From Pycnococcus provasolii (taxonomy: Eukaryota > Chlorophyta > Pseudoscourfieldiophyceae > Pseudoscourfieldiales), in NCBI GenBank assembly GCA_049487715.1, contig CP150581.1, positions 434,001-498,000 of the forward strand: a DNA stretch of 64,000 nucleotides, in the 5' to 3' direction. Positions within the stretch are counted from its first letter, which is position 1. Each line of letters begins with the position of its first letter. Positions 30,599-41,900 of the stretch are shown in pieces. A program made the translations under genes and the position numbers. The notes beneath the pieces are model-generated. The model was not told the DNA's origin, ran no database searches, and was given only the letters and a program-made list of their open reading frames with translations.

Positions 30599-30609
30599 TT
30601 TTCTTTTTT
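30599..30609 (+). terminator. RNA polymerase III T-run terminator of the 5S gene
   Basis: TTTTCTTTTTT immediately follows helix I of the 5S rRNA. Runs of four or more T on the non-template strand end Pol III transcription. Confidence 0.85.
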
Positions 30610-31461
30610 GCTTTTTTTTTGCTGCGAGATCTTGCTGCGAGACGGATCGAAACCCAACGACAACAACCACTCCAACAACAACAACAAAACTACTTGTATT
30701 TTTTTTTTCGGAAACTTGTCGGAAACGCAAACCCCTCAAAATGACAGGAGAAAACACGACCGGCCCGGAAAAGAAAAAAAACCCTAAATGCCTGCCTGGA
30801 TGCGAACCGGTATCCCCCCCCCCCCCCCCCCCCCCTGAGGTGTCCTCCGCCCTCCGGAAGCTGTTTGGCCATTTCTCCCTGATTTTCCTCCAGGAGGTGT
30901 GTGTGTGTGTGGCGCCGACGACGACGACGACTCGCCTCGCCTCGCCTCGCAGGTTCTTACTTCAACTCTTGGCTTACCCTGCGCTATCGTAGCTTGCCCG
31001 GTGCTCACTTCGCTTTCTGCTTACCACATCTTTCTTCTTCACAGAACATCGTTTTTTTTTTCTCAGAGAGGGGTTCGTTCACTTCATTGTTTTTTTTGTG
31101 GATCGATATATTTTTTCGCACTCCTAATCATCATCGGTTTTGGTTCACTTCGGTTCTCTCTTTCGTCTCTGTTTTCAAACAGACTTGGAGACGCACACGC
31201 ACGTCCTCACAACGTCGCGTTTCTTTGAAAAAGGAGCCGTGCTGTTCACCCCTAACCTCAGCTTTCGTATATAGAGTGCATCACAGGGGTTTTACGTTCG
31301 CTTCTCAACAACAAACAGCAGCAACAACAACGAACAGCTTCTTTCTCTCAAGCGCAGCAGCAAAAACTTCAAACGCCGCCGACACAGCCTGACACAGCGA
31401 TTCGGACGCGCTTCGGTGTCGTCGTCGTGCGGCTGCGACAAGGTTGGGGTTGGGGGACGAC
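30610..31461. other. Intergenic region with C22 tract, upstream of the MOS1-like gene
   Basis: It holds T-rich runs, an unbroken 22-base C run at 30814-30835, a (TG)n/GACGAC stretch at 30898-30930 and a pyrimidine-rich leader up to the ATG. No protein or RNA gene is recognised. The region near 31260-31460 is probably 5' UTR. Confidence 0.55.
30814..30835. repeat. C22 homopolymer
   Basis: An unbroken run of 22 C in intergenic DNA, comparable with the C19 run at 7750-7768 and the G23 run at 2661-2683. Confidence 0.9.
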
Positions 31462-32879
31462 ATGAGCGATAAAAGGCCGTCCGCTTTCGTTGGCGGATTT
31501 CACTCAGGCGGTGGATTTCAGCAGGGAGGAGGAGGAGGAGGAAGGGGGGCGGTGGAGGCGGCGGCGGTGGTGGTGGGCGCGCCCACCTTATCAGCAGCAG
31601 CAACCATAACAACCACGCGTCTCGGCCAGGTGGGAGGCATCAAACAAACATGAACCCGCTCGGACGCGCAAAGGCGCACCCAAGACCTGCTGACTTGGCA
31701 CGCATCGCAGTTCCCAAGCCTATGAACTTGCCGTCGATGAAAAAGGAATACGCTGGAACTGACACGACGACGCAAGATGCGGCGAAAAATACCATAGGAA
31801 ACGCGAGCTGGGCAAGGCCGACGCAAACGGACGACTCCGAGAAGGATGCGCCGTCCGCGACGTCGTCGTCGACGACGGTGAGCGCGGCGCCACCTGCACC
31901 GCCGCTGTCGTCCGCAGCTGCAGCGCACGATGCGCTCTCTGCGGCGGCGGCGGGGGCAGTGGCTGGTGCAAGCAGCCTTGCAGGTTCAAACACGACGGCG
32001 CCGAAATCAGGAGCATGGGGCTCGGCGCTCATGCAGGGGGGCGGCAACAGCAACGATCAGAGGCAAGCACAAATGCAAGCGCCGCCGCCGTCGTCCACCG
32101 CCGGCGACTTGAGAGGTGGAACAAAAAACGCATCGGCGGCTTCTCCCTGGGACGGAAGCAGGCGAGGTGTGCCATCCATGGACCTCAAGACGCGCGCTTC
32201 GGGACTGCTGAATGCGCGCGAATTTCCAAGCCTTGCCAGTGGCGGTAGTGCGCCTTCCCATATCGGTGGATCTGCCGCCGCGCCATCGAGGCAAGCGCGG
32301 ACGACACACCGTGACTGGGCGGATGACGAAAGATCAATGCCCATGCTACAAGGTGGTGGCGGCGGTGGTGGTGGTGGTGGTGGCGGTGCAGCCACGACGG
32401 CGGCGGCGGCGGCGGCGACGACGACGTACCATAACAGAGGAGATCGTCTGGGTGACCGCGCAAGCGACTTTGACTTTCCACCACCGCCTCCACCACCACC
32501 AAGAGGAAATAGCCGCGTTGGCGCGCCCTTGAGTGGCGGTGCTGGTGACCCGCGGTGGAGTGCTGCGGGGGCTGCCGGTGCTGCTGGCGGCGTCGGCGGA
32601 GACCCGCGCTGGAAAGGTGCCGGGAACCGTGACGTGGCGTCTTTGGACAAGCAAGGTCGAGGAGGCGTTTCCTGGGGCCGAAGCGAGAATCGATCTACCA
32701 ACAACGGCGCCGGGGATCGTGGGCCGCCAAGTCGCGATGTAGGACGGGAGGCGTACGAGGCTGAGGTGGCGCACGTGAAAGCGCAGATGGAGGAGGAGCG
32801 TATGAAGCGCACAGGTGGCTGGTTCCCGCCGAATGGCAATGGTGCAGTTGCATCGTCTGCGGCGAATGCCTCCACTACC

Positions 32880-32910
<31 letters not shown>

Positions 32911-34175
32911 CCGCGACAGTGCATCAGAAAGGCGCCGAGACTACAGCGGTGCCTGTCAAGAATGCTTGGCCAAATGCCGCGGGAGTTCGCCATGAGCCGG
33001 TACGCCAGCAGCCACAGCAAAATCATCCCCCACCACCACAACAGCAACAGCATCCACCACAGCAGGTGGATGCAACGTCAAGTCAGCTAGCAGCAGACGA
33101 GCTGGCTGGGCTCCAGAAGCCCACGGAAGAACGCGGTCGAATTCGAGAGCGAATGGAGGCGGAGGAGAAGGCGCGTATCGAGCGTGCGGCGGCAAAGCTA
33201 CGCGAGCTCGAGGAACGCATGAAGGTGAAAAGTGACACGCCGGCTCTCCCGCTTCACGCGCAAATGGGAGTCCCAAATGCCACGACACCTGCCACGACTT
33301 CCACCGCCGTACCACCACTTCCTGGATCCACGCAACAACTCACCTCCGTCCCGCCGCCTCCCGCTCACGAAACACATGCTGCTGCTGCTGCCGCCGCTGC
33401 TGCTGCTGCCGCTGCTGCTGCACATCATGAACCCATTCCAGCGCCTCTACAGCACGTATATTTGCAACACCCGCCACACCATCCAACACAACCTCAGCTT
33501 CCTGTACAGCAGCCGCAGCTCATCGTTCACCCTCAGCTGCATCAGCACGAGCAGCCTCAGTCTCAGGCTCTCGAGGCGATGCTACAGTATGAACAGCAGC
33601 AACAGCACCAGCGCGCGTTGTATCAGCAGGCGTACTTCAATGCATACACGAGCCCGGAGGAGGCGGCTATGGCTGCTCACTGGGGCATGGGTGTTTCGCC
33701 TACGCCACCGGCCAGCGTGGAAGTTCCGATCACCGCGTGGAGTGCACCTCCACCGCCTCTCCCACCTCAGGTACCCCCGGCGACTGACGCCATGGTTTCT
33801 TCAGCAGCTGACACGTCGCCGGCTGGCACAGAGAGGCGAAAGCGCGGAGGACGCCGCGTGCGCGAAGCGGAGGCGCGGCGAGAGCAGAGGCAGCGTGCGG
33901 CGGCGGCGGCGGCATCGGCAGCGGCGGCAACGGTGGCTGCTGCTGCGGCGGCAGCGGCGGCAGCTCCTGGTAAGGATGCGCCACCAGACGGAACCTCCGC
34001 CTCCGCGGATGAGCCTGTGACTGCCCAGCCGTTCGACGCGTGGGGCGGTTTCTGGAGCCTGGCTGGCGTGTCGAGCGCCGGTGCGCTGGAGACGAACGTG
34101 TGGAACCAGCCCGGAAGCGACGCGGATGCGCTTTGGCGTTTGTGGAAAGACGGCCCTCAACAAGGCAGTTCCTAA
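31462..34175 (+). CDS. BAT2/PRRC2 N-terminal domain protein (MOS1-like), one frameshift near the start
   Basis: The segment IAVPKPMNLPSMKKEY...GNASWARPT matches the BAT2 N-terminal signature (PKPxNLPS...WG) shared by animal PRRC2 and plant MODIFIER OF SNC1. The rest is disordered: Gly, Ala and Gln/Pro/His homopolymer stretches, one charged coiled segment (EERGRIRERMEAEEKARIER, about residue 495 from the later ATG) and a Trp-containing end (WGGFWSLAG, TNVWNQPGSDADALWRLW). Plant MOS1 affects chromatin and immune-gene expression; PRRC2 proteins act in translation initiation. The uninterrupted frame starts at 31650, but MSDKRPSAFVGGFHSGGGFQ at 31462 in another frame flows into the same Gly/Arg-rich N-terminus if one G is missing from the G6 run at 31544-31549. 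This would give about 904 residues. Confidence 0.72.
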
Positions 34176-34355
34176 AGCTAGTTAAGATAATATAAAATGA
34201 ATAGTACCAGACACGAAATACTAAAAGTTTAAACTCGGTTCAGGTTCCCCTCCAGGTCCCTCCCCCACCCCCAAGGCGCCGCTGAGCTGTTGCCCTTAAG
34301 CGCTGTTCGTTCGGCGCCATCCCCCCGCACGCGGCCCGCCCTCATATTATAAACC

Positions 34356-35798
34356 ATGTCCGCGCCCTCTCAGAGCTCTGGGTCGTCGGTGGAGTCTCCG
34401 CGCGTGCACGCGATGCGCCCGCCCGCCGCGCGCACGTTCTGCGACAGGGTGTGCACGTTCTTCTGCTACGCCGTCTTCCTCTTCGTCGCGTGCATGTTTC
34501 TCATCGCCATAGGGGCCGCCATAGAGGATGCGGTGGTGGGAAGTTCTCCGGCCGAGGCGTCGCCTCCTCAACCAGGCACGTCGCCGTCACCCACACCGCC
34601 GCTGCCACCACCACCGCCGAAGGCGTCGTCCTCTGGAGATAACAACCTCGGTGTCATTGCGTTCGTCGTCATACTCTATGGCGGTGTCCCATTTCTCGCA
34701 GTCCTCGCAATCGTTTACACCTGCTTCTGTGGAAGTAACGCCGTGCAGAGACGCCTCATGCGATCCGTGGAGTGCACACGTATGGCTGACCTAGCGACGG
34801 CGGTACCAGCAAGCGCAAGCGACGGTGTCAGCAAGAGTAAGCACCAGCAAGCGAAACAAAACATGGCGCGAGTCGTCGGACGTGCACGAAGCGCGGGAGA
34901 GCACCTCGTCTCGCCAATTTCCAAGAGAGAGTGTCTGTGGTACGCGGCGAGGGCGTACTACACATATCGCGCCGGGAAACGCACACATACGGTACACTGC
35001 GCGTTCGAGGAGTATGGCGTGGATATGCTTCTCGACGACGGAAGCGGCGTGGTTGTGCGTGTGCCACTTCGCGAGTGGTTGCGCTTGCCCGCGGACGAGC
35101 ACGATAGCGTCTTTCTCATCGATAGCCAAAGTGGCATGATGGAATTCAACACTGCGCAGATAACCAGTCAAAATGACGGCGGCCTTCCCGACGCGCTCGT
35201 ACGCTTCCTACGAAGAGCGTCTGTCGTCGACGACGAAGAAGATGGCGGGTCGTCCTCCTCCTCCTCCTCCTCCTCCTCCTCCTCCGATGATGATGATAAT
35301 GATGATGGCGGTGACGTCGAAAGCGGTGCCAAAAACAACCAAAGTGAGCAGCAGCAGACGGAGGATCGACGACGACGTGGCCAGCACTGCGTGGACCTTG
35401 CACTCACACCTGAAAGAAATATGAAGTACTCTGAGCTGGTGTTTTTGCCTGGGGAAATCATTGCCGCCGCCGGAAGCTTTAATGCGACATCTGGCGAAGG
35501 CAAGGAGCTGCTAATGTCGTCACCCCCTACGATTGCTCGCGCGCCATCACTTCGCGTCGGACCTGTCCAACGCGCGTCGTCGGGTGGATTCTTGCTGTCA
35601 TTTTTCAAGTTCTTCGGTTCGTTATCTACAATTATCGAGCGCCTTGATTGGGCACGCCTTGGAACACGAGCGCTCATCTCCGACGTCGATGCAGCGAAAA
35701 GGGGCAAGGGTACAGTTAAGCTTGCAGAGGCTGTGCCATTCACGAGCGTGCACGATCATGGCCGGTCCGTGGTCGTTGACGTGAAAGATCTGCGTTGA
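34356..35798 (+). CDS. Two-TM membrane protein with GIDE-like domain, no RING
   Basis: The 480-residue protein has a hydrophobic helix at about 33-53 (FFCYAVFLFVACMFLIAIGA), a Pro-rich loop (about 65-90) and a second helix at about 97-122 (GVIAFVVILYGGVPFLAVLA). The following domain (SPISKRECLWYAARAYYTYR, then a stretch resembling LDDGSGVVVRVPL) resembles the GIDE domain between the TM helices of MUL1/MAPL-type E3 ligases, and LPGEIIAAAGSF near residue 365 may close it. There is no C-terminal RING, and an acidic Ser run (about 300-320) splits the domain. The homology is weak, so a mitochondrial or ER outer-membrane role is only suggested. A TATTATAAA lies 4-12 bases before the ATG. Confidence 0.5.
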   Translation: MSAPSQSSGSSVESPRVHAMRPPAARTFCDRVCTFFCYAVFLFVACMFLIAIGAAIEDAVVGSSPAEASPPQPGTSPSPTPPLPPPPPKASSSGDNNLGVIAFVVILYGGVPFLAVLAIVYTCFCGSNAVQRRLMRSVECTRMADLATAVPASASDGVSKSKHQQAKQNMARVVGRARSAGEHLVSPISKRECLWYAARAYYTYRAGKRTHTVHCAFEEYGVDMLLDDGSGVVVRVPLREWLRLPADEHDSVFLIDSQSGMMEFNTAQITSQNDGGLPDALVRFLRRASVVDDEEDGGSSSSSSSSSSSSDDDDNDDGGDVESGAKNNQSEQQQTEDRRRRGQHCVDLALTPERNMKYSELVFLPGEIIAAAGSFNATSGEGKELLMSSPPTIARAPSLRVGPVQRASSGGFLLSFFKFFGSLSTIIERLDWARLGTRALISDVDAAKRGKGTVKLAEAVPFTSVHDHGRSVVVDVKDLR

Positions 35799-35879
35799 CC
35801 ATGAACATGAACTTTCTTGAATCAAATAGTCAAGGTCATTCTTGTTACAAGTATTTAAGTAATTCAACTGTCACTGTGG

Positions 35880-35903
35880 TATATATATATATATATATAT
35901 ATA
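35880..35903. repeat. (TA)12 microsatellite
   Basis: Twelve perfect TA units in the 107-bp spacer between two convergent stops. The A2M-like gene stop lies 3 bases beyond it. Confidence 0.95.
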
Positions 35904-35905
35904 CC

Positions 35906-38900
35906 TCATTTTGTCTTCAAATAGCCATACGCCCGGCGATACGCGTACACTGCCGCGGGAAGTCCGCCAGCGAGAGCCAGGAACGCGATCGCCTCAAAAA
36001 CGAACGCAACATTCGTTCCCTCCCGTCGTCGCGTCTCAAACGCCTCCACAAACCCGTCGTCGTCGCCCACGGCTTCTTCTGATGATTCGGTGATCTCAAC
36101 AGACGTCTCGCACATTTCACCCGACTTGCCGTCGTCACACATGCACTTTCCACTTCGGACGTCGCACGAACCAACACCCGTGCAGTCGATGAAGTCGTGA
36201 GATTCTGACGTCGAGAGCGATGCGACAACGTTGCGGGCACCAAACACCTCGTGGGGGCAGCGCAGCACGTTGTCCTGCAGAGCGCGCGGTGGAATTGGAG
36301 GCTTCTCGATTTCTTCATTCGCTCCCACCATCTCCATGCGCGACTCGCCGCTCGTTGCATAGGCACCCGCACCATCACGTGCGCGTGCTACCGCCGACCC
36401 GTGGTGGAACACGCCCGTGTGCTTCACCACCGCGCGGTACCTGAATTCCTTCGTTCCTGACCTGAAAGACTGCCATAGCACTCGCAGGTAGCCAGACTCG
36501 TACCCAGCCATCGGGCACTCAGGACTCAGATCCATCTTCAGCGCCGACGGAACGTACACCGACTCTGGGTCGCACACCTCGGACATCTCAGGAACGATGG
36601 AGGCAAGCGCGCCACTCACAGGCTCGAGCACTTCTATGCCCGACGCCAGGTAGGCATGGCTCGTCACCTGCAGGGTGACAAGCACGACATCGCCCTGCTT
36701 GAATTTCGTGGTTGCCGCGGCCGTCACGTCGACGCGACCCTCCCTAATCGGCTGGACGATGCGCTGGATCGCCACGCCGCCACGACTCAGTGTGGTCGTC
36801 ACCGGTCGCGGGCTGAACGAAATTCCTACCGACGCGTGCAGATTTCCCTCGCCGTGGGCGTACAAAAGAACGCTGTCTACGCCCTTCGATCGGACTTCGG
36901 CGGTGTCCATGCCAACGTCGCGCCAAGGCGTGAACCTCATCCAAGTTCGCTGCTTCCCTCCCTCGATCTCCACCTTGCCGACGATATTGCCGCTGAGCCG
37001 CGCTTCGAATTTTGACCCGGACGGTGATTCCTGCATGAGCATCTCAAAGCGCATGAGAGCCACAGTCGTTACGCCAATCTCGAGCCAGCCAAGTGTGGAC
37101 ATGTCCGCATGATCATGTGCCGGCGTGGAGGAGATGTGTGCCGCAACACGGCGAAGCTGAGGCAGCATGCCTCGAGCTATCTCCACCGCGTTGGAACCGA
37201 ACGCCTCGCTTCTCCAGTCCGCGAGCTCAAGTATGCCGAGCAGCGCGAATGCGTTCGACACGTGGCCGGCGCTTCGGGTGCCGTCAAGATCTCGAAAGAA
37301 GGCGCGTGGGCTGTCACCGTCCGCCAGACGGCTCGAGAGAATCGAAAGCAGCGTCTCCACCAGACGAGCATTCGTGAACATCTTTCGCTTTTTCGCGTAC
37401 CGCATGAAGCTTGCGAGCATGGCGCCAAGACTTCGCGTCGTCAGCTCGCCCAGGTGAGATCGGTCGCCCTCGTCGTCGATTACCGCGATCGTCTTGCGCA
37501 TCGTCTCTCCCATATTAGGCGGGTTCCAGTCGTAGCCCATAGCAAGGCGGACAGCTGCCAGGTCGTCGGCAAGAACCTGCCTGCAATTTCGATAGGAAGG
37601 GGATGTGCCATTCGAAGCTTGCGCGGTAAACCATGTGCCGGCGTAATCCACGCTGGCGTGCATGTACCCGCCCACGGTGCACCCAACAATTCGCTTCGTA
37701 ACCTCGAATTGCAGAGCCTCAGCCCAATCGTTGCGTGCAAGCACCACGGCAGAGGGCAACTCCACTCCCTTCACCTCCTCCAGAGCGTCCATCATCACGA
37801 TTCCCCAGGCATTTAGCTGAATATCAATGCGGTCGCCGTTTACGTCGGGAAGGAGCATCGAGCGAAGTCCAATTTCCTTCGTTGTGAAGCGCAGCAGCGT
37901 CCGTGCAGTGGAATGCATGATCCTATCGAGCTCCTCGATGTCCGAGATCACGCCGTGCAATTGCATATTTCCCTCGAGCTGGCGCGCTCGTGCAAGCGCT
38001 GACGCCTGCACTGAACACAAGAGCCACTCGGCGGTCACGAGCTGAGGCCTCTGCAGCGCGTGGCTAATTAGCACGGGCAGGGCGGGCATCGTGCCCACAC
38101 CGGCTGAAGCATAAATCCCACCTTCTCCATCACGGCCAAATGCAGGGAACTTTTTCAGCTCAATGCCGGGTGTGCCGCCAGACGACACGGGAACTGTCAC
38201 CGCGTCTAAGACAAGACTTCGCAGTGTTCGATGATATACGTGCACCGCGTGTGGTCCAGAAACGATCAGGTCGCCGTACTTCGCGCTCTTCGCCTTAAAT
38301 GTGATGGCAGCCGGTCCCTCGAATCCACCGAGAACTTTGATGTTGAAGTGATACGCGCCTCCTCTCGACGATAACTGCTGGCGTCCTCGTCCCTGCACTT
38401 CAAGACCGCCGCTCGTCTCAATGTAGACTTCAGTCTTCCCGGCATCGTGGTACTTGCAATGCAGTGCACCAACCGTTTGGAACACGTCGCCGCTTCTAAC
38501 GTGGTGAGGTAGATCAACAGTCAAGCGACTGTCCCCGGCTGTCGTTGCATTGATGTCGGTGCTTCCGTAGCCGTACGATGGGCCGGGAAGGCTGACAAAG
38601 GCGCGCACCACAAGGTTGCCGGAGAAATTCGGCGGGACGTTGAATTCGACATCATGAGATGCCTCCTTCGGATCGATCGCGCGCTTAACGGTGTACATCG
38701 TGCCAGCACGAGCTACACCCGTCTCCGATTCCTCGCGCATCAACGCACGAATTTGCTGATATGGAACACGATTTCCCTCGACGTGAGCATTCTGGTAAAT
38801 TTCAAGCTCCCAAGCTTCGTGGGCGGCAGGGCGGCGATCGATGCCAAATGCGGTGCAGCCGTATGGCGACGACGTCAAGCAGTCAGCCATGCCCTCGGAA

Positions 38901-41900
38901 ATGTATCGCGTGTCGTCCATATCAACGGCAAGTGTCTCGTTGTCGTTGGCATTCCCAGGTCGCATCAGCATGAAGTCACGAGTACTAGCCCCCTCGAGCG
39001 AACTCGAGCGTGTACGGCGATCGAGCGCTTCAACCACTTCCTTCATTGCACCGGGACTCGCCGAATGACTTGTGGAAGCAAAGCTCTGGAACAGCTCAAC
39101 GTCATGCAAACGCACCCCGGGATTGATGTCCTCAGGTGTGCCCCTGCGGCGCAATTCCTCGCTCGACGTGAACATCGAGTCAGTCACGGTAAGAACGAGC
39201 GTGCCGTTTGCACTTCCACTCGTTTTGTTCACTTGGTTATTCAGATCCACTCGCACGAGAACCTTTCCACCTCCAGTAATCGATGTGGAGCTAGCGGTAA
39301 CTCGCAAGTCGATGATCTGACCCGTAGCACCACCCCGACGGGTATCCTTTTGAAATGCGAATGCCTCCGTCGAGCAATTGTACGCGAGTGCCGAACGTGC
39401 GTCAAACGCCTTGCTCCTTGGAAATTTCTTGTCCATCACAGCTCGCACAAAGGGGCTGAGTTTCCCATCATCCTGGCGTGGCACAGCCACCGTCACGTGC
39501 ACATCACAACCTTCCGCGCATTCCTCTCGCGTGATTGGCCCAAACTTGATCTCAGCCATGCCGCCATCAACGCGAAAGTCGTCAAGATCCACAACCTGCG
39601 ACTTGCTTGCCATGTGGTCGCCCCAGACCACAAGAGCTTTGCCCCCTCTGTGAAGGTAATCGATGACGACCGTTGCCTCAGATCCCAGTGAAACGCTTGG
39701 GTGACCCATCTGGCACGTTCGCTTCGCACTAACAATGTCGCCGAGGTCGATCGGTGCTGTGGCAAAGTCGCGGCCCACGGTTCGATCTTCGCAGACCTTC
39801 TGCCCGTGGGGTAGATGTGCGCACAACGAGAGACGATGCGCGACGGCTCTAGTCATCAAAAATCGGCATTTCGTGAACGATGGTCGACCTGACGTCGCCA
39901 TCGGATTTGTAGATGCAATAGTGCACGTCGTAATTTTCCCGCCATTGGGACCGAATTCCACCGTAACGTCGAATGAGTTCGGCTCCACTCTCTGTAGCTC
40001 TGTGTCAAATGATTGCACCGCAACTCCGAATGGCACGCCCGGCAGCGGTTTGGTCGTGGAAAGCATGACATCGAGGCGATGCCGACGTGGTCGCAGAATC
40101 GCTGTGTGATTGCGCTCAATGCGTTGTTGTGTTGTGGGCTTTAGCACCGCCTCAATATGCAGCAGATCCCCATCGGAAGCCTTGTTCATCACGTCGACGA
40201 GCAGATCGTGCGAGGCGGCAAATTCGTCAAGGGAAATCACGCGTGTTTCGTGATGCACCACCCTGTGCAAGCCTTTTGCCCCCGTCAGCAGAGCATATTC
40301 TGGATCCACTGGGTTATCATTGAGACTCTTCGTCGAACGAAGAACCTTCACGTCCGCAAACACCTCGGACATCTCGAGGTGGCGCAGATGCAGTCCTCCA
40401 GCACGGAACTTGATCTTCACCGGCTCGTCCGCGAAGAAAGCCACGTGGTCATTCGGCGTTCCCAAGCTCACATCTAGGTAGGGGTTCGGAGCACCGAGAG
40501 ATCTCGGAAGCACAGAGACAACCTGGCTTGCAAGCAGTTTGCCCGTTCGCCTCTTCACAGCACCATCCTTTGCTGCGACAATTCGCTCGCGCTCTTCCAT
40601 CAGTCGCATCGCCTGCTGGACGCTCTGAATATACTCTCCATATGCAGTATCCAGTGACGTCATGCTCGTCTTCGATGCTCCTTCGGTCACCTCGTCCGCG
40701 GAAGCCACTCCCGCGGCAGCACTGTCAAGAGTCTCCTCGTGCAAAAATGACAGAGGCGCCTCACCTCGTTGTACCGACTGCAGGTACTGGTCCGTGAATT
40801 TCGAAAGCTTCACGTGCGATTGGACGTCGTAGCTGAAGCCCACGGCGTAGTAGAGGTTGATACGAACACGGTCGTGCTGGAAAGTCACGGGAACGTGTAC
40901 GTGGGCAGAGAAGTGTCCCGTTGCCGGATTGATGAAAACTGGCACCTGCACGCGCGTTCCCTTCGCGTGATCCCATGTCATTTCAAGATAGAAGTCGGTT
41001 GTGGACGTGGCCGCCTCCAGCGCCGTTGTCATCGCACTTCGATCTCCACCTGGGGCCCAGTGCTCGCTTACCGTGATATGGCGCAGCACGCTCTCACCCT
41101 TGAAGACGTACCCAAAGACGTTGACAATCTCTCCACTGCGATAGATCTCGCGGTCCGAGTGGAGCACCGCATGCATCTGCACCTCCTTGCCGCTCGGTAG
41201 CGCACGTATGTGGTCGCCGAAAACAAAGTTCATGAAGGGTGCCGCCTGGTGCATCTTGTAATGCGCACTGTGAGTCGGCGCAACGGCAATGCCAATGGCG
41301 CGCAAATCGTCCTTACCAAAGGACTCGATGCTGTCCACCTCATCCTCGGCAAATCCGTCAGCGCCTGTCTTCAACTTCGCAAGGGGCACAACCTTGCCCT
41401 TTTTCATCACACGAGCCATTGAGCCAATGACAACCTCGGCATCGCTGACTGGTGTCCATTCCATGTCCCCGCTGCGTAGCACGAGAGCGTACGCGCGATC
41501 AGGTCCCACGGTGACGAAAGACATCACGCTCGTTACCGTAAGCACGGAGACGTCGATGCGACGCATGATGCCCTCAACGAGATTTTTGTACAGATAGTAC
41601 GCATTTTTCGGTTTGGTTTTTTTCGCCATCAGGCTTCGTCGACCTCCGATCATAGTCGCCCCTGACCTCTCCGCTTTCAAAAAGGCGCTTGAGAAGTACA
41701 CAAAATTCTCGTCGAATTCTTCCTCAACGTACACGCAGCACGTTCGTAGCATGAACGCCCCCGACGTCACATTCTTGTTCTTAGGTGAGAGAGTCTGCAA
41801 GACGGGAAGGGTGTCGTTCGGGTCATTTCGCGCGTACACGGTTGACTGCAGGCCCGCGAAGCGTCCCGCAAACTGATCTTCATCCCCACGGTCAATGACA

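Noticed and set aside
30786-30816. A tRNA-like T-arm on the minus strand (GGTTCGCATCC)
   Set aside because: Only a weak 4-bp stem forms. The positions for variable loop and anticodon arm are occupied by a C22 run, so no cloverleaf is possible.
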